This document shows, one piece after another, positions 1 through 5,626 of a stretch of DNA of 5,636 bases. Made by a program: the position numbers and the translations under genes. The DNA is from Ruminococcus sp. (GTDB taxonomy: Bacteria; Bacillota; Clostridia; Oscillospirales; Ruminococcaceae). How positions within the stretch are numbered: position 1 is the stretch's first letter; the number at the start of each line of letters is the position of its first letter. The notes below the pieces were generated by a model. The model was not told the origin of the DNA. It saw only the letters and a program-made list of their open reading frames with translations, and did no database searches. The stretch is taken from positions 281 through 5,916 of the forward strand of contig DMBA01000348.1 of the NCBI GenBank assembly GCA_003446315.1, read 5' to 3'.

Positions 1-49
1 AGTTTCGCTGCGTCAGCTTGCTGCCGTCAGACACTTTCCTGAACCATAA

Positions 50-87
50 AAAACCCGCGCAGATTTATGACTGTCTGCGCGGGTTTT
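50..87 (-). terminator. Intrinsic terminator of the PBP/AraC regulator gene
   Basis: A perfect 14-bp stem is formed by 50-63 and 74-87 around a 10-base loop; the core is GC-rich (CCCGCGCAGA). Read on the minus strand, the stem lies about 30 bases beyond the stop codon of the regulator gene and ends in a run of six T (complement of 48-53). Read on the plus strand it ends in TTTTCTC followed by more T-rich sequence. It could therefore also stop a convergent plus-strand gene entering from the left of the window. Confidence 0.9.
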
Positions 88-116
88 CTCATTCTTATTT
101 CATAAGCTGCGGCGGT

Positions 117-2294
117 TCAAAGACGTTTGCGGTATTGACCGGGCGTTCTGCCGGTCACCTTCTGGAATTGCCGCAGAAAATAGTTATAATCCTCATAGCT
201 GCATTCATATGCGATCGCTGAGATACTCATGACCGTTGTGGAAAGCAGATGAACGGCGCGTGAAATGCGTGCACTGATCGCATCCTGATGAAAGCTGATC
301 CCGAAACAGTCTTTGTAGATCTGCCGGAAATAACCGGTGCTGAATGCATATTCACGGCAGACCGTATCAGCCGTCAGATTCAAGGTATCATAGAGCTTGT
401 TCCGGATCGCAAATAGTGTGGCTGCATGCGGCTGTGCTCTTTTCGCGGAAAGCGCGGTCGTCTGACGCTCAAGCTGTGTGTGAATGCGTGTCAGGAATGC
501 TTTCGAATTTTCACCCGGCTGGGATGCCGCAGATGTGCAGATGACGGATTCCATGCCGTATGTCCGGAGCAGATCGGTTTCGTGCAGCACACAGGAAAGC
601 AGCTTCTCCCCGAACATCGCACATTCCGCTTCACTTTCGCAGGGGAATCCCGCACAGACAAACACCTGATGGTCGATGCGGCAGCAAATGCTGTTCTGCG
701 CTCCGACGGCACGGATGACTTCTGTGATCTGCTGGAGATATTCGGTTTGTTCAGACTGCGTGTATGACTGAAAAACACCGGTTTTCAGTGCAACGGCATA
801 GATCGGGTCGCCGGATTCTGCCATGCGGACAGAGATCGCTTTTTCTGCGCCGGATCGGTTATACAGACCCGTTAATGCATCATGCTGCTCCGAAAGATTC
901 TGACATTGCAGCAAATACCGGATATCATTTTTCATGCAAAGAAATGCAAGACCGATCGAAATGGATTTCATCCAGTTGCGGAATACGTCATCATATGTAT
1001 CCGGATTGTGATATTCCAGCACATAATATCCAAAAAAGTGATCTTCAAAGAACAGCGGCAGATAATAATGCACGGCTGTTGCGGGGGAACGGGCATACAG
1101 CGCCCGGAAATCATAACGGTCACAGACGATCGCAGGCTGGTCGCTGTTCCACGGCATCACGCTGCGGCAGGTCAGCAGACCGGTCGGCTCTTTGGCGTTT
1201 GTATCATACCAGTTTTCGAACAGGCAGAGGAACATATTCTGCACCCAGCGCACCCAATATTGATGCTTGCCGAGCACCTGAATGAATTCATCCAGATTGC
1301 TGCAAAGCGTGAGCTGCTGCTCCATTGTGCCGAGCACATTCCATTTTGCATATTGCTCTTTGGTGCGCATATCATCCAGCTCTGCATTCAGTTGATCCGC
1401 ATCGGTGCCGCAGTTGCAGCTATTGCCGTAGATCCATGTACCCTTGGGCGGATAAAAGACAGGCGGCTCTTTGTTTTCTGCCAGTGCATTGACAATGCGG
1501 ACAGAATAAGTGCCCAGTTCAAATCTTCCGCGGTGGAAGGTGCTGAGCAGCGGGGAATGATAAATGCGCTCCCGAATGTATTCATAACCGGTGACAACGA
1601 CATCATTCGGTACGCGGATGCCGCCTTGCAGAAATGCATCCAGCAATCCGAATGCCATATAATCATTGGCACAGGCAATGGCTTCCGGCAGGGGCAGCTC
1701 TCCGTTGATATATTGTTTTGCAAGTTCTTCGCCGGAATTGAACCAGAAGTTGCCGTAATGCACTCTGGCAGGATCAAATGCGATGCCGTGCGATTCCAGC
1801 GCTGCACGGTAGCCGTTGACCCGGCGCTCTGAGGCTTCGTTTCCCTGAAAACCGGTCAGAATGTCGATCTTGGTCAGATGATGCCGGTCCAGCAGGTGCA
1901 GGATAATCTGCATCATATCATCGGTATCATCGGTATCAATAAAGCGCACATTCGGAAAATCCAGCGCTTTGACATAAATACCGATTGCCACGATGGGAAT
2001 ATCCTGCCGCTGTGCAAGCAGATCCCGCACGATTTTACGCAGTTTTTCGTTGATGAAGGATTCTTCGATCAGGATCAGACCGCAGAGCTGCGGCGAAAAC
2101 ATCAGCCGATAGATATCATTCTCCAGTGCGAGTGCGTCCGAGAAATCGTATGAATTGTATAAATTGGACAGGACAACAACTTTTTTACCCGATTCCTGCG
2201 CTGCGGAGATAATACCGGTAGCGATCTGTCTCTGTTCAATACTATTGACTTCGGCTGCAATGACACCGATGACATTTTTCTCTGTTTCTGCCAT
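117..2294 (-). CDS. Cytoplasmic sensor-regulator: LacI-type ligand-binding domain, GAF-like region, degenerate GGDEF domain, AraC DNA-binding domain
   Basis: The 725-residue protein has no signal peptide or membrane segment. Residues about 7-290 look like a LacI/PBP1-type ligand-binding domain (start KNVIGVIAAEVNS; IACANDYMAFGLLDAF near 206-221; VPNDVVVTGYE near 228-238) and end in a short Cys-x-Cys motif, SCNCG (292-296). Residues about 310-460 are a GAF-like region, the least certain assignment. Residues 471-480, HDALTGLYNR, are the usual start of a GGDEF domain, but the catalytic loop near 539-545 reads RIDHQVF instead of RxGGDEF, so cyclase activity should be lost. Residues about 625-725 are an AraC-type double helix-turn-helix, with the family signature ISAIAYECSYEDYNYFLRQF and GRTPGQYRK at 691-723. 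E. coli XylR also joins a LacI-like sensor to an AraC domain, but lacks the middle domains. The start is supported by GGGGGG six bases upstream. Ligand and target genes are unknown; a sugar is the family default. Confidence 0.9.
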   Translation of the reverse strand: MAETEKNVIGVIAAEVNSIEQRQIATGIISAAQESGKKVVVLSNLYNSYDFSDALALENDIYRLMFSPQLCGLILIEESFINEKLRKIVRDLLAQRQDIPIVAIGIYVKALDFPNVRFIDTDDTDDMMQIILHLLDRHHLTKIDILTGFQGNEASERRVNGYRAALESHGIAFDPARVHYGNFWFNSGEELAKQYINGELPLPEAIACANDYMAFGLLDAFLQGGIRVPNDVVVTGYEYIRERIYHSPLLSTFHRGRFELGTYSVRIVNALAENKEPPVFYPPKGTWIYGNSCNCGTDADQLNAELDDMRTKEQYAKWNVLGTMEQQLTLCSNLDEFIQVLGKHQYWVRWVQNMFLCLFENWYDTNAKEPTGLLTCRSVMPWNSDQPAIVCDRYDFRALYARSPATAVHYYLPLFFEDHFFGYYVLEYHNPDTYDDVFRNWMKSISIGLAFLCMKNDIRYLLQCQNLSEQHDALTGLYNRSGAEKAISVRMAESGDPIYAVALKTGVFQSYTQSEQTEYLQQITEVIRAVGAQNSICCRIDHQVFVCAGFPCESEAECAMFGEKLLSCVLHETDLLRTYGMESVICTSAASQPGENSKAFLTRIHTQLERQTTALSAKRAQPHAATLFAIRNKLYDTLNLTADTVCREYAFSTGYFRQIYKDCFGISFHQDAISARISRAVHLLSTTVMSISAIAYECSYEDYNYFLRQFQKVTGRTPGQYRKRL

Positions 2295-2300
2295 AATTAT

Positions 2301-2306
2301 CCCCCC
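2301..2306 (-). promoter_or_regulatory. Ribosome binding site of the PBP/AraC regulator
   Basis: On the minus strand GGGGGGAT lies six bases before the ATG at 2294-2292. It fixes the start codon. The pure G run differs from the canonical AGGAGG but matches the G-rich sites of the other two genes here. Confidence 0.7.
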
Positions 2307-2315
2307 AGTGTTTAT

Positions 2316-2344
2316 ATTATAATCGACATATCACGATTTGTCAA
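2316..2344 (-). promoter_or_regulatory. Sigma-A promoter of the PBP/AraC regulator
   Basis: Minus-strand TTGACA (2344-2339), a 17-base spacer and TATAAT (2321-2316) are an exact consensus. Transcription should begin near 2309, giving a leader of only about 15 bases before the ATG, with no room for a riboswitch. A promoter this strong before a regulator gene suggests that control is by repression or at the protein level. Confidence 0.9.
2321..2338. promoter_or_regulatory. Candidate operator: pseudo-palindrome in the promoter spacer
   Basis: AATCGACATATCACGATT is symmetric at 14 of 18 positions (AATCG-N2-ATAT... read as AATCGxxATxATxxCGATT-like halves with an ATAT centre). It occupies almost exactly the space between the -35 and -10 boxes, overlapping the last base of the -10. 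A protein bound here would block RNA polymerase. The symmetry is seen in the sequence; the operator role is inferred, and autorepression by the downstream regulator is one possibility. Confidence 0.45.
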
Positions 2345-2378
2345 GCATATAATCTTTATTTTATCCATTTAATCTGTA

Positions 2379-2398
2379 CTTTTTGTATTGACAAAAAG
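2379..2398. repeat. Perfect inverted repeat next to the HD-GYP terminator
   Basis: CTTTTTGT and ACAAAAAG are perfect 8-bp arms around a four-base centre (ATTG). The repeat lies directly downstream of the HD-GYP terminator hairpin and about 35 bases upstream of the -35 box of the next gene. One arm supplies most of the terminator's T-tract, so it may be a weak second terminator hairpin. An upstream regulator site is also possible. Nothing else was recognised in the gap between the genes. Confidence 0.4.
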
Positions 2399-2400
2399 GA

Positions 2401-2434
2401 AAGAGCAGCTTCGTTGCCAACGAAGTTGCTCTTT
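2401..2434 (-). terminator. Intrinsic terminator of the HD-GYP gene
   Basis: The arms 2401-2415 and 2419-2433 form a 15-bp stem (AAGAGCAGCTTCGTT against AACGAAGTTGCTCTT) with one G-U wobble and a three-base loop. On the minus strand it starts about 40 bases after the HD-GYP stop codon and is followed by TTTCCTTTTTGT. On the plus strand it also ends in TTTTTCTT, so it could work both ways. It separates the HD-GYP gene from the regulator gene, which has its own promoter. Confidence 0.88.
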
Positions 2435-2474
2435 TTCTTACGAATTTACTGCATTTGTGATAAATTTGCAATGC

Positions 2475-4163
2475 TCAGGCGCTTTCAGCCAGATTTGTAT
2501 AAAATGACTCCAGTTCCTGCCTGCATTCCAGAAAGACACCGCCGAGAACCGGATCAAACTGTGTGCCGAGGGCATCTGCAATGATGGTGAAGGCACGGTC
2601 ATAGCTGTATGCTTCTTTATAGCAGCGCTCACTGACCAATGCATCAAATACATCCGCAAGCGCCATGATCCGCGCTTCTGTCGGGATGGCTTCTCCGCTG
2701 CGCTGTTCCGGATAACCGGTGCCGTCCCAGCGCTCATGATGGAAATGCGCAATATTGACCGCAATGCGGACAAATGCTTCATTATCGACTTCATGCAGCA
2801 CTTTTTTCAGGATCACGGCACCCATTGCGGCGTGCTGCTTCATTTGCTCATATTCGGCATCCGTGAATTTGCCGGGTTTGCGCAGGATCACATCATCAAC
2901 GGCGATCTTGCCGATATCATGCATCGGCGCTGCTTTCGTGACATCGTGCAGAAAGGCTTTGGAAAGCCCCAGCGACTGCGGCAGATCCGAATGCGCCAGC
3001 AGCTTTCTGGCAAAGATCCGGACGACCTGACTGGTGCGGTTGATATGCCCGCCGGTACTGTTATCGCGGCTTTCAATAACACTTGCCATGCCGGTGATGA
3101 TGGAATTCTGTACCTTTCGGATATGTTCGGTCTTTTCCTCGACCTCGTTTTGCAGGCGTGTGTTATATTCATTCAGCAGCTTGACGTATTTTTGCTGTTC
3201 GGTCTCGTCATCCAGCAGCAAACCGAATCCGACGGTCTTCCCTTTGTGCCTGATCTCGGTCAGTCTGCGTTCATATGCGCCGCCGTTCAGCTCAAAATAG
3301 GTCGTGGTGGCGGTGAATATTGTATATAACCGATCCGGAATGCGCTGGTTCAGCCGGAGTTTCTGCAATTCCGGAAACAGTTTCTTTGCGTGGCTGTTCG
3401 CATCCAGATAGCCATATTGATGATCCGTAATGATATAAGGATTCACCATTTGATTGAAGACCCATTCATGACCGGAATCCGTAACGCCGAAGAAGCCGTC
3501 TGTGAGCATGCTGATGACAATGGAGAGCAGGGAGAGCGAGGTCAGCAGCGGGGTCAGCTCGATCTGGATGGCCTGCACGAACTGGAGCACCAATGCAACG
3601 ATAATGATGAACTGTCCGCCGGCGAGTTTTGCCAGATTCATCCGTTCGGAGCGCAGTTTATTCAGGAACATCAAAACAACAGTATAGATCAGTCCGCAGG
3701 TGAGCAGGACGATCAGGGCGCTGCTGCGGGCGGAGAATAATGCGGATTGTTCGCCCTGTACTGTGAAAATATGGAGCGTTTCATGCCGGATAAAATAATG
3801 ATGGCCAAGGAAAAATTCCCGCAGTGTGTCGCTCCACTGGATCCCGACGACTGCACATTCAAACACACCCCATGCATAAAGCAGGATCTTTGAGGCGTGC
3901 AGCCGGAGATAAGAGATCAGGAAAGAAATGAAAAAATAATAAAACAGCGCATCTCCGACGCATTGGAATTTCAGTGTCATTTCCGCGACTGCTTCAGTAT
4001 CTGCGAGGGTTCTGAGAAAGGCACCGCTGTTCATGACAAAGCAGCCGACGCTGGCAAGCGTCAGCCGGACAGAGCTTTCACTTTGCTGCCGGTTTCGGAT
4101 CATTGCGAAAATGCCTGCCAGCGGAATAATCATGGCAAGCAATTCCAGAATCCGGATCACCAT
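2475..4163 (-). CDS. Membrane-bound HD-GYP cyclic-di-GMP phosphodiesterase with seven-helix sensor and PAS-like domain
   Basis: The 562-residue protein probably hydrolyses c-di-GMP at the inner face of the membrane. Seven hydrophobic segments (about 2-21, 33-51, 69-87, 92-108, 147-168, 181-199, 204-221) resemble the seven-helix module of sensor histidine kinases, with an outer loop at about 109-146. A PAS-like region follows (about 235-320; YIITDHQYGYLDANSHAKKLF), then a charged helical linker (about 320-352). The HD-GYP domain spans about 352-557: GGHINRTS (371-378), HDIGK with H415 and D416, H444 in QHAAMG, HH at 475-476, the GYP motif in DGTGYP (480-485), and D504 in ALADVFDAL. These match the family's metal ligands, so it looks active. 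S369 sits where many members have Glu (ETGxH). There is no GGDEF domain. The sensed signal is unknown. Confidence 0.93.
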   Translation of the reverse strand: MVIRILELLAMIIPLAGIFAMIRNRQQSESSVRLTLASVGCFVMNSGAFLRTLADTEAVAEMTLKFQCVGDALFYYFFISFLISYLRLHASKILLYAWGVFECAVVGIQWSDTLREFFLGHHYFIRHETLHIFTVQGEQSALFSARSSALIVLLTCGLIYTVVLMFLNKLRSERMNLAKLAGGQFIIIVALVLQFVQAIQIELTPLLTSLSLLSIVISMLTDGFFGVTDSGHEWVFNQMVNPYIITDHQYGYLDANSHAKKLFPELQKLRLNQRIPDRLYTIFTATTTYFELNGGAYERRLTEIRHKGKTVGFGLLLDDETEQQKYVKLLNEYNTRLQNEVEEKTEHIRKVQNSIITGMASVIESRDNSTGGHINRTSQVVRIFARKLLAHSDLPQSLGLSKAFLHDVTKAAPMHDIGKIAVDDVILRKPGKFTDAEYEQMKQHAAMGAVILKKVLHEVDNEAFVRIAVNIAHFHHERWDGTGYPEQRSGEAIPTEARIMALADVFDALVSERCYKEAYSYDRAFTIIADALGTQFDPVLGGVFLECRQELESFYTNLAESA

Positions 4164-4175
4164 TTGACTGTCACA

Positions 4176-4182
4176 CCCCCTT
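4176..4182 (-). promoter_or_regulatory. Ribosome binding site of the HD-GYP gene
   Basis: Minus-strand AAGGGGG lies 12 bases before the ATG at 4163-4161, a little longer than ideal. No in-frame start codon lies between it and the ATG, so the ATG remains the best start; translation may be modest. Confidence 0.6.
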
Positions 4183-4213
4183 GTTTTCTGGATCGCCAGA
4201 TGCTTTATCTTCT

Positions 4214-4242
4214 ATTATATAATAATTGTTGCAGAAAATCAA
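4214..4242 (-). promoter_or_regulatory. Promoter of the HD-GYP gene
   Basis: Minus-strand TTGATT (4242-4237, four of six consensus bases), a 17-base spacer and TATAAT (4219-4214). The expected start near 4207 gives a leader of about 43 bases. The -10 lies inside the 12-bp palindrome TATTATATAATA, which also gives TATAAT on the plus strand, though with no -35 there. It is weaker than the divergent nadA promoter. Confidence 0.7.
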
Positions 4243-4260
4243 GTCCGAATGACAGGTTTC

Positions 4261-4289
4261 TTGACAATCTGCCGGTGCTGTGCTATAAT
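4261..4289 (+). promoter_or_regulatory. Sigma-A promoter of nadA
   Basis: TTGACA (4261-4266), a 17-base spacer and TATAAT (4284-4289) are an exact consensus. Transcription should start near 4296, leaving a leader of about 24 bases. This excludes a riboswitch and makes a repressor protein the likely form of control. Its -35 is 18 bases from the -35 of the divergent HD-GYP promoter, so polymerases at the two could interfere. Confidence 0.9.
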
Positions 4290-4296
4290 GATAGCA
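4281..4296. promoter_or_regulatory. Candidate nadA operator: palindrome over the -10 box
   Basis: TGCTATAATGATAGCA has perfect six-base arms (TGCTAT / ATAGCA) around AATG and covers the -10 and the predicted start site. A direct repeat TGACA-N7-TGACA (4250-4254 and 4262-4266) overlaps the -35. Either could be bound by a NAD-biosynthesis repressor such as NiaR or NrtR. I cannot match them to a known consensus from memory. Confidence 0.4.
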
Positions 4297-4305
4297 ATAT
4301 TTATG

Positions 4306-4312
4306 AAGGGGG
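4306..4312 (+). promoter_or_regulatory. Ribosome binding site of nadA
   Basis: AAGGGGG lies seven bases before the ATG at 4320. With the promoter at 4261-4289 it fixes the nadA start; the open frame runs 141 codons further upstream, but that part lies across the promoter and the divergent gene. Confidence 0.8.
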
Positions 4313-4319
4313 CGGCAGT

Positions 4320-5237
4320 ATGACGACCTACGAAATGCAGCAGGAGATCATCCGGCTGAAAAAGGAGAAGAATATTTGCATATTGGTGCATGCCTATCAG
4401 ACACATGATATCTGGGATGTGGCGGATTATATCGGAGATTCCTTCGGACTGACGCAGCAGGCTGCAAAATCAGATGCAGATACAATTATTATGTGCGGTG
4501 TGCGCTTTATGGCGGAGACTGTGAAAATGCTGATGCCGGAAAAGCGCGTGCTGCTTTCCAATCCGGATGCGGGCTGCCCGATGGCAGAACAGATGGATAA
4601 AGAGATGATCCTGCAGGTGAAGGAAACCATGCCGGATTATAAAGTCGTGGCATATATCAACACAACGGCTGAACTGAAAACCGTTTGCGATGTTTGTGTG
4701 ACTTCGTCTTCTGCCATGAAGATCATCAAAGCGCTGCCTTATGACAAGATCCTGTTCATTCCGGACTGCAATCTCGGCGACTGGGTCAAGCGGCAGGTGC
4801 CGGAAAAACAGATCGCGCTGCTCCACGGCGGATGTCCCACGCATGCACGCATGACTGTTCAGGATGTACAGGCAGCAAAAGCGGCACATCCGGATGCGCT
4901 GCTGCTCGTTCATCCGGAATGTCAGCCGGCGGTCACGGAGCTTGCGGATTATGCAGGCAGCACGACCGGAATTATGGCATATGCGGAGAAAAGCAGTGCA
5001 AAGGAATTCATTATCGGCACAGAGAACAGCATTGTGCAGCATTTGCAGTATAGCTGCCCGGATAAGCGGTTCTATCCGCTTTCCAAGGACTGCGTCTGCC
5101 ATAATATGAAGCTGACGACGCTCGGCGATGTCTATGACTGCGTTTCCGGCAAAGGCGGCGCGGAGATCGAAATGAGCGCAGACCTGATCCGGGATGCACG
5201 CAAATGCATCGACGAAATGCTTGCATACGGCGGCTGA
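4320..5237 (+). CDS. nadA: Quinolinate synthase NadA, [4Fe-4S] enzyme of de novo NAD synthesis
   Basis: This 305-residue cytoplasmic enzyme condenses iminoaspartate (made by NadB or an aspartate dehydrogenase) with dihydroxyacetone phosphate to give quinolinate, the substrate of NadC. Its length is close to the compact T. maritima form (about 300). Three family cluster cysteines are present with nearly equal spacing: C86 in DAGCPMAE, C172 in HGGCPTH, and C260 in CVCHNMKLTTL. Active-site motifs are also intact: HAYQ (24-27), GDS (39-41), CGVRFMAET (59-67), AYINTTAE (111-118), VTSSSA (127-132), HPEC (198-201), GSTTG (213-217) and GTEN (233-236). C258, two residues before C260, makes a CxC pair. 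The start follows a good ribosome site and promoter. A terminator lies 41 bases after the stop, so it seems monocistronic; nadB and nadC, often in the same operon, are not in this window. Confidence 0.97.
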   Translation: MTTYEMQQEIIRLKKEKNICILVHAYQTHDIWDVADYIGDSFGLTQQAAKSDADTIIMCGVRFMAETVKMLMPEKRVLLSNPDAGCPMAEQMDKEMILQVKETMPDYKVVAYINTTAELKTVCDVCVTSSSAMKIIKALPYDKILFIPDCNLGDWVKRQVPEKQIALLHGGCPTHARMTVQDVQAAKAAHPDALLLVHPECQPAVTELADYAGSTTGIMAYAEKSSAKEFIIGTENSIVQHLQYSCPDKRFYPLSKDCVCHNMKLTTLGDVYDCVSGKGGAEIEMSADLIRDARKCIDEMLAYGG

Positions 5238-5278
5238 TTGTCAGACCGGAAAGCACTGCAATATCCTGTGAGAAATAT

Positions 5279-5329
5279 AAAAAGCCACGGTGTTTCTGAT
5301 CGGTCGGATCGGAAGTGCCGCGGCTTTTT
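5279..5329 (+). terminator. Intrinsic terminator of nadA
   Basis: The arms 5279-5301 and 5307-5329 form a 23-bp stem with a five-base loop (GGTCG), one A-C mismatch and four G-U wobbles. The outer part AAAAAGCC / GGCTTTTT gives the T-run at 5325-5329 on the plus strand. The many G-U pairs mean that the stem is well formed as plus-strand RNA but also readable on the other strand through its A-run. Confidence 0.88.
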
Positions 5330-5463
5330 GCATATAAAAAGACAGTTTATCACGCTGGTGTATCAACCTCTTAATGACAGCTTGCAGAGACAGTCCGCCG
5401 GCATCTCCTAAACAATGCCAACAACTTAAGCAAAAGCGGCGAAGCCTAAATAAAAGTTTTGGT
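5330..5463. other. Gene-less stretch between nadA terminator and hairpin array
   Basis: No gene, promoter or strong hairpin is convincing here. Short frames run through on both strands into the hairpin array and have no Shine-Dalgarno sequence. The stretch contains GACAG three times (5341, near 5376 and near 5390) and ends in CGGCGAAGCCTAAATAAAAGTTTTGGTC just left of the first strong stem, a lead-in that may belong to the repeat. I recall similar lead-ins before such arrays in Ruminococcus genomes, so the element may begin as early as about 5420. Confidence 0.4.
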
Positions 5464-5626
5464 CGAGCTTTTTCAAAAGCTCGCGGAGTCCAGAGGCAGA
5501 GCCTCTGGTCGCTCACCGCAGTGAGCGAAATACCCCGCATGCAAGGAGCTCCGCAGGGGTGAATCCGAGAAAACGATCCAGTGGATCGTTTTCCGGAGAG
5601 GGGCACCCTGCGATAGAGGGTGCCCC
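5464..5626. repeat. Multi-hairpin intergenic element (six tandem stem-loops)
   Basis: Six stem-loops stand almost end to end. H1: 5464-5472 with 5475-5483 (CGAGCTTTT / AAAAGCTCG). H2: 5490-5497 with 5501-5508 (CCAGAGGC / GCCTCTGG). H3: 5510-5516 with 5521-5527 (CGCTCAC / GTGAGCG). H4: 5532-5536 with 5556-5560 (ACCCC / GGGGT), loop holding the palindrome GGAGCTCC. H5: 5569-5579 with 5583-5593 (11 bp), extended by TCCG / CGGA past one bulged A. H6: 5600-5609 with 5617-5626 (GGGGCACCCT / AGGGTGCCCC). Gaps are 6, 1, 4, 3 and 2 bases. None has a clear following T-run on the plus strand, so a row of terminators is unlikely. It could be a dispersed structured repeat, a non-autonomous mobile element, or a non-coding RNA; it may extend past the window end. 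Confidence 0.75.

Noticed and set aside
1..49. Possible tail of a plus-strand gene entering from the left (frame 2 open to a TAA at 47-49, just before the terminator stem; frame 1 stops at 40-42).
   Set aside because: Only about 15 residues are visible and they match no family I recognise. The position before a terminator that can work both ways is suggestive but not enough for a call.
882..1832. Plus-strand open frame of 316 codons antisense to the regulator gene.
   Set aside because: It overlaps the well-supported minus-strand gene, its translation shows no domain, and no ribosome site or promoter precedes it. It is a shadow of biased codon use.
3897..4319. 141-codon upstream extension of the nadA frame.
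   Set aside because: It runs across the nadA promoter, the HD-GYP promoter and the start of the HD-GYP gene, and NadA proteins do not carry such an extension.
4296..4319. Riboswitch in the nadA leader.
   Set aside because: The predicted leader is only about 24 bases, too short for any known riboswitch.
4470..5102. Minus-strand open frame of 210 codons opposite nadA.
   Set aside because: It is antisense to a clearly recognisable enzyme and has no recognisable protein features.
5241..5606. Minus-strand open frame of 121 codons, and a 62-codon plus-strand frame at 5374-5562, through the hairpin array.
   Set aside because: Both are read through perfect stem-loops and the nadA terminator, and neither has a ribosome site. 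Predicted proteins of this kind commonly arise from translating structured repeats.
5464..5626. CRISPR array or tandem terminators as explanations of the hairpins.
   Set aside because: The stems differ in sequence and length, there is no constant repeat with variable spacers, and the stems lack following T-runs.
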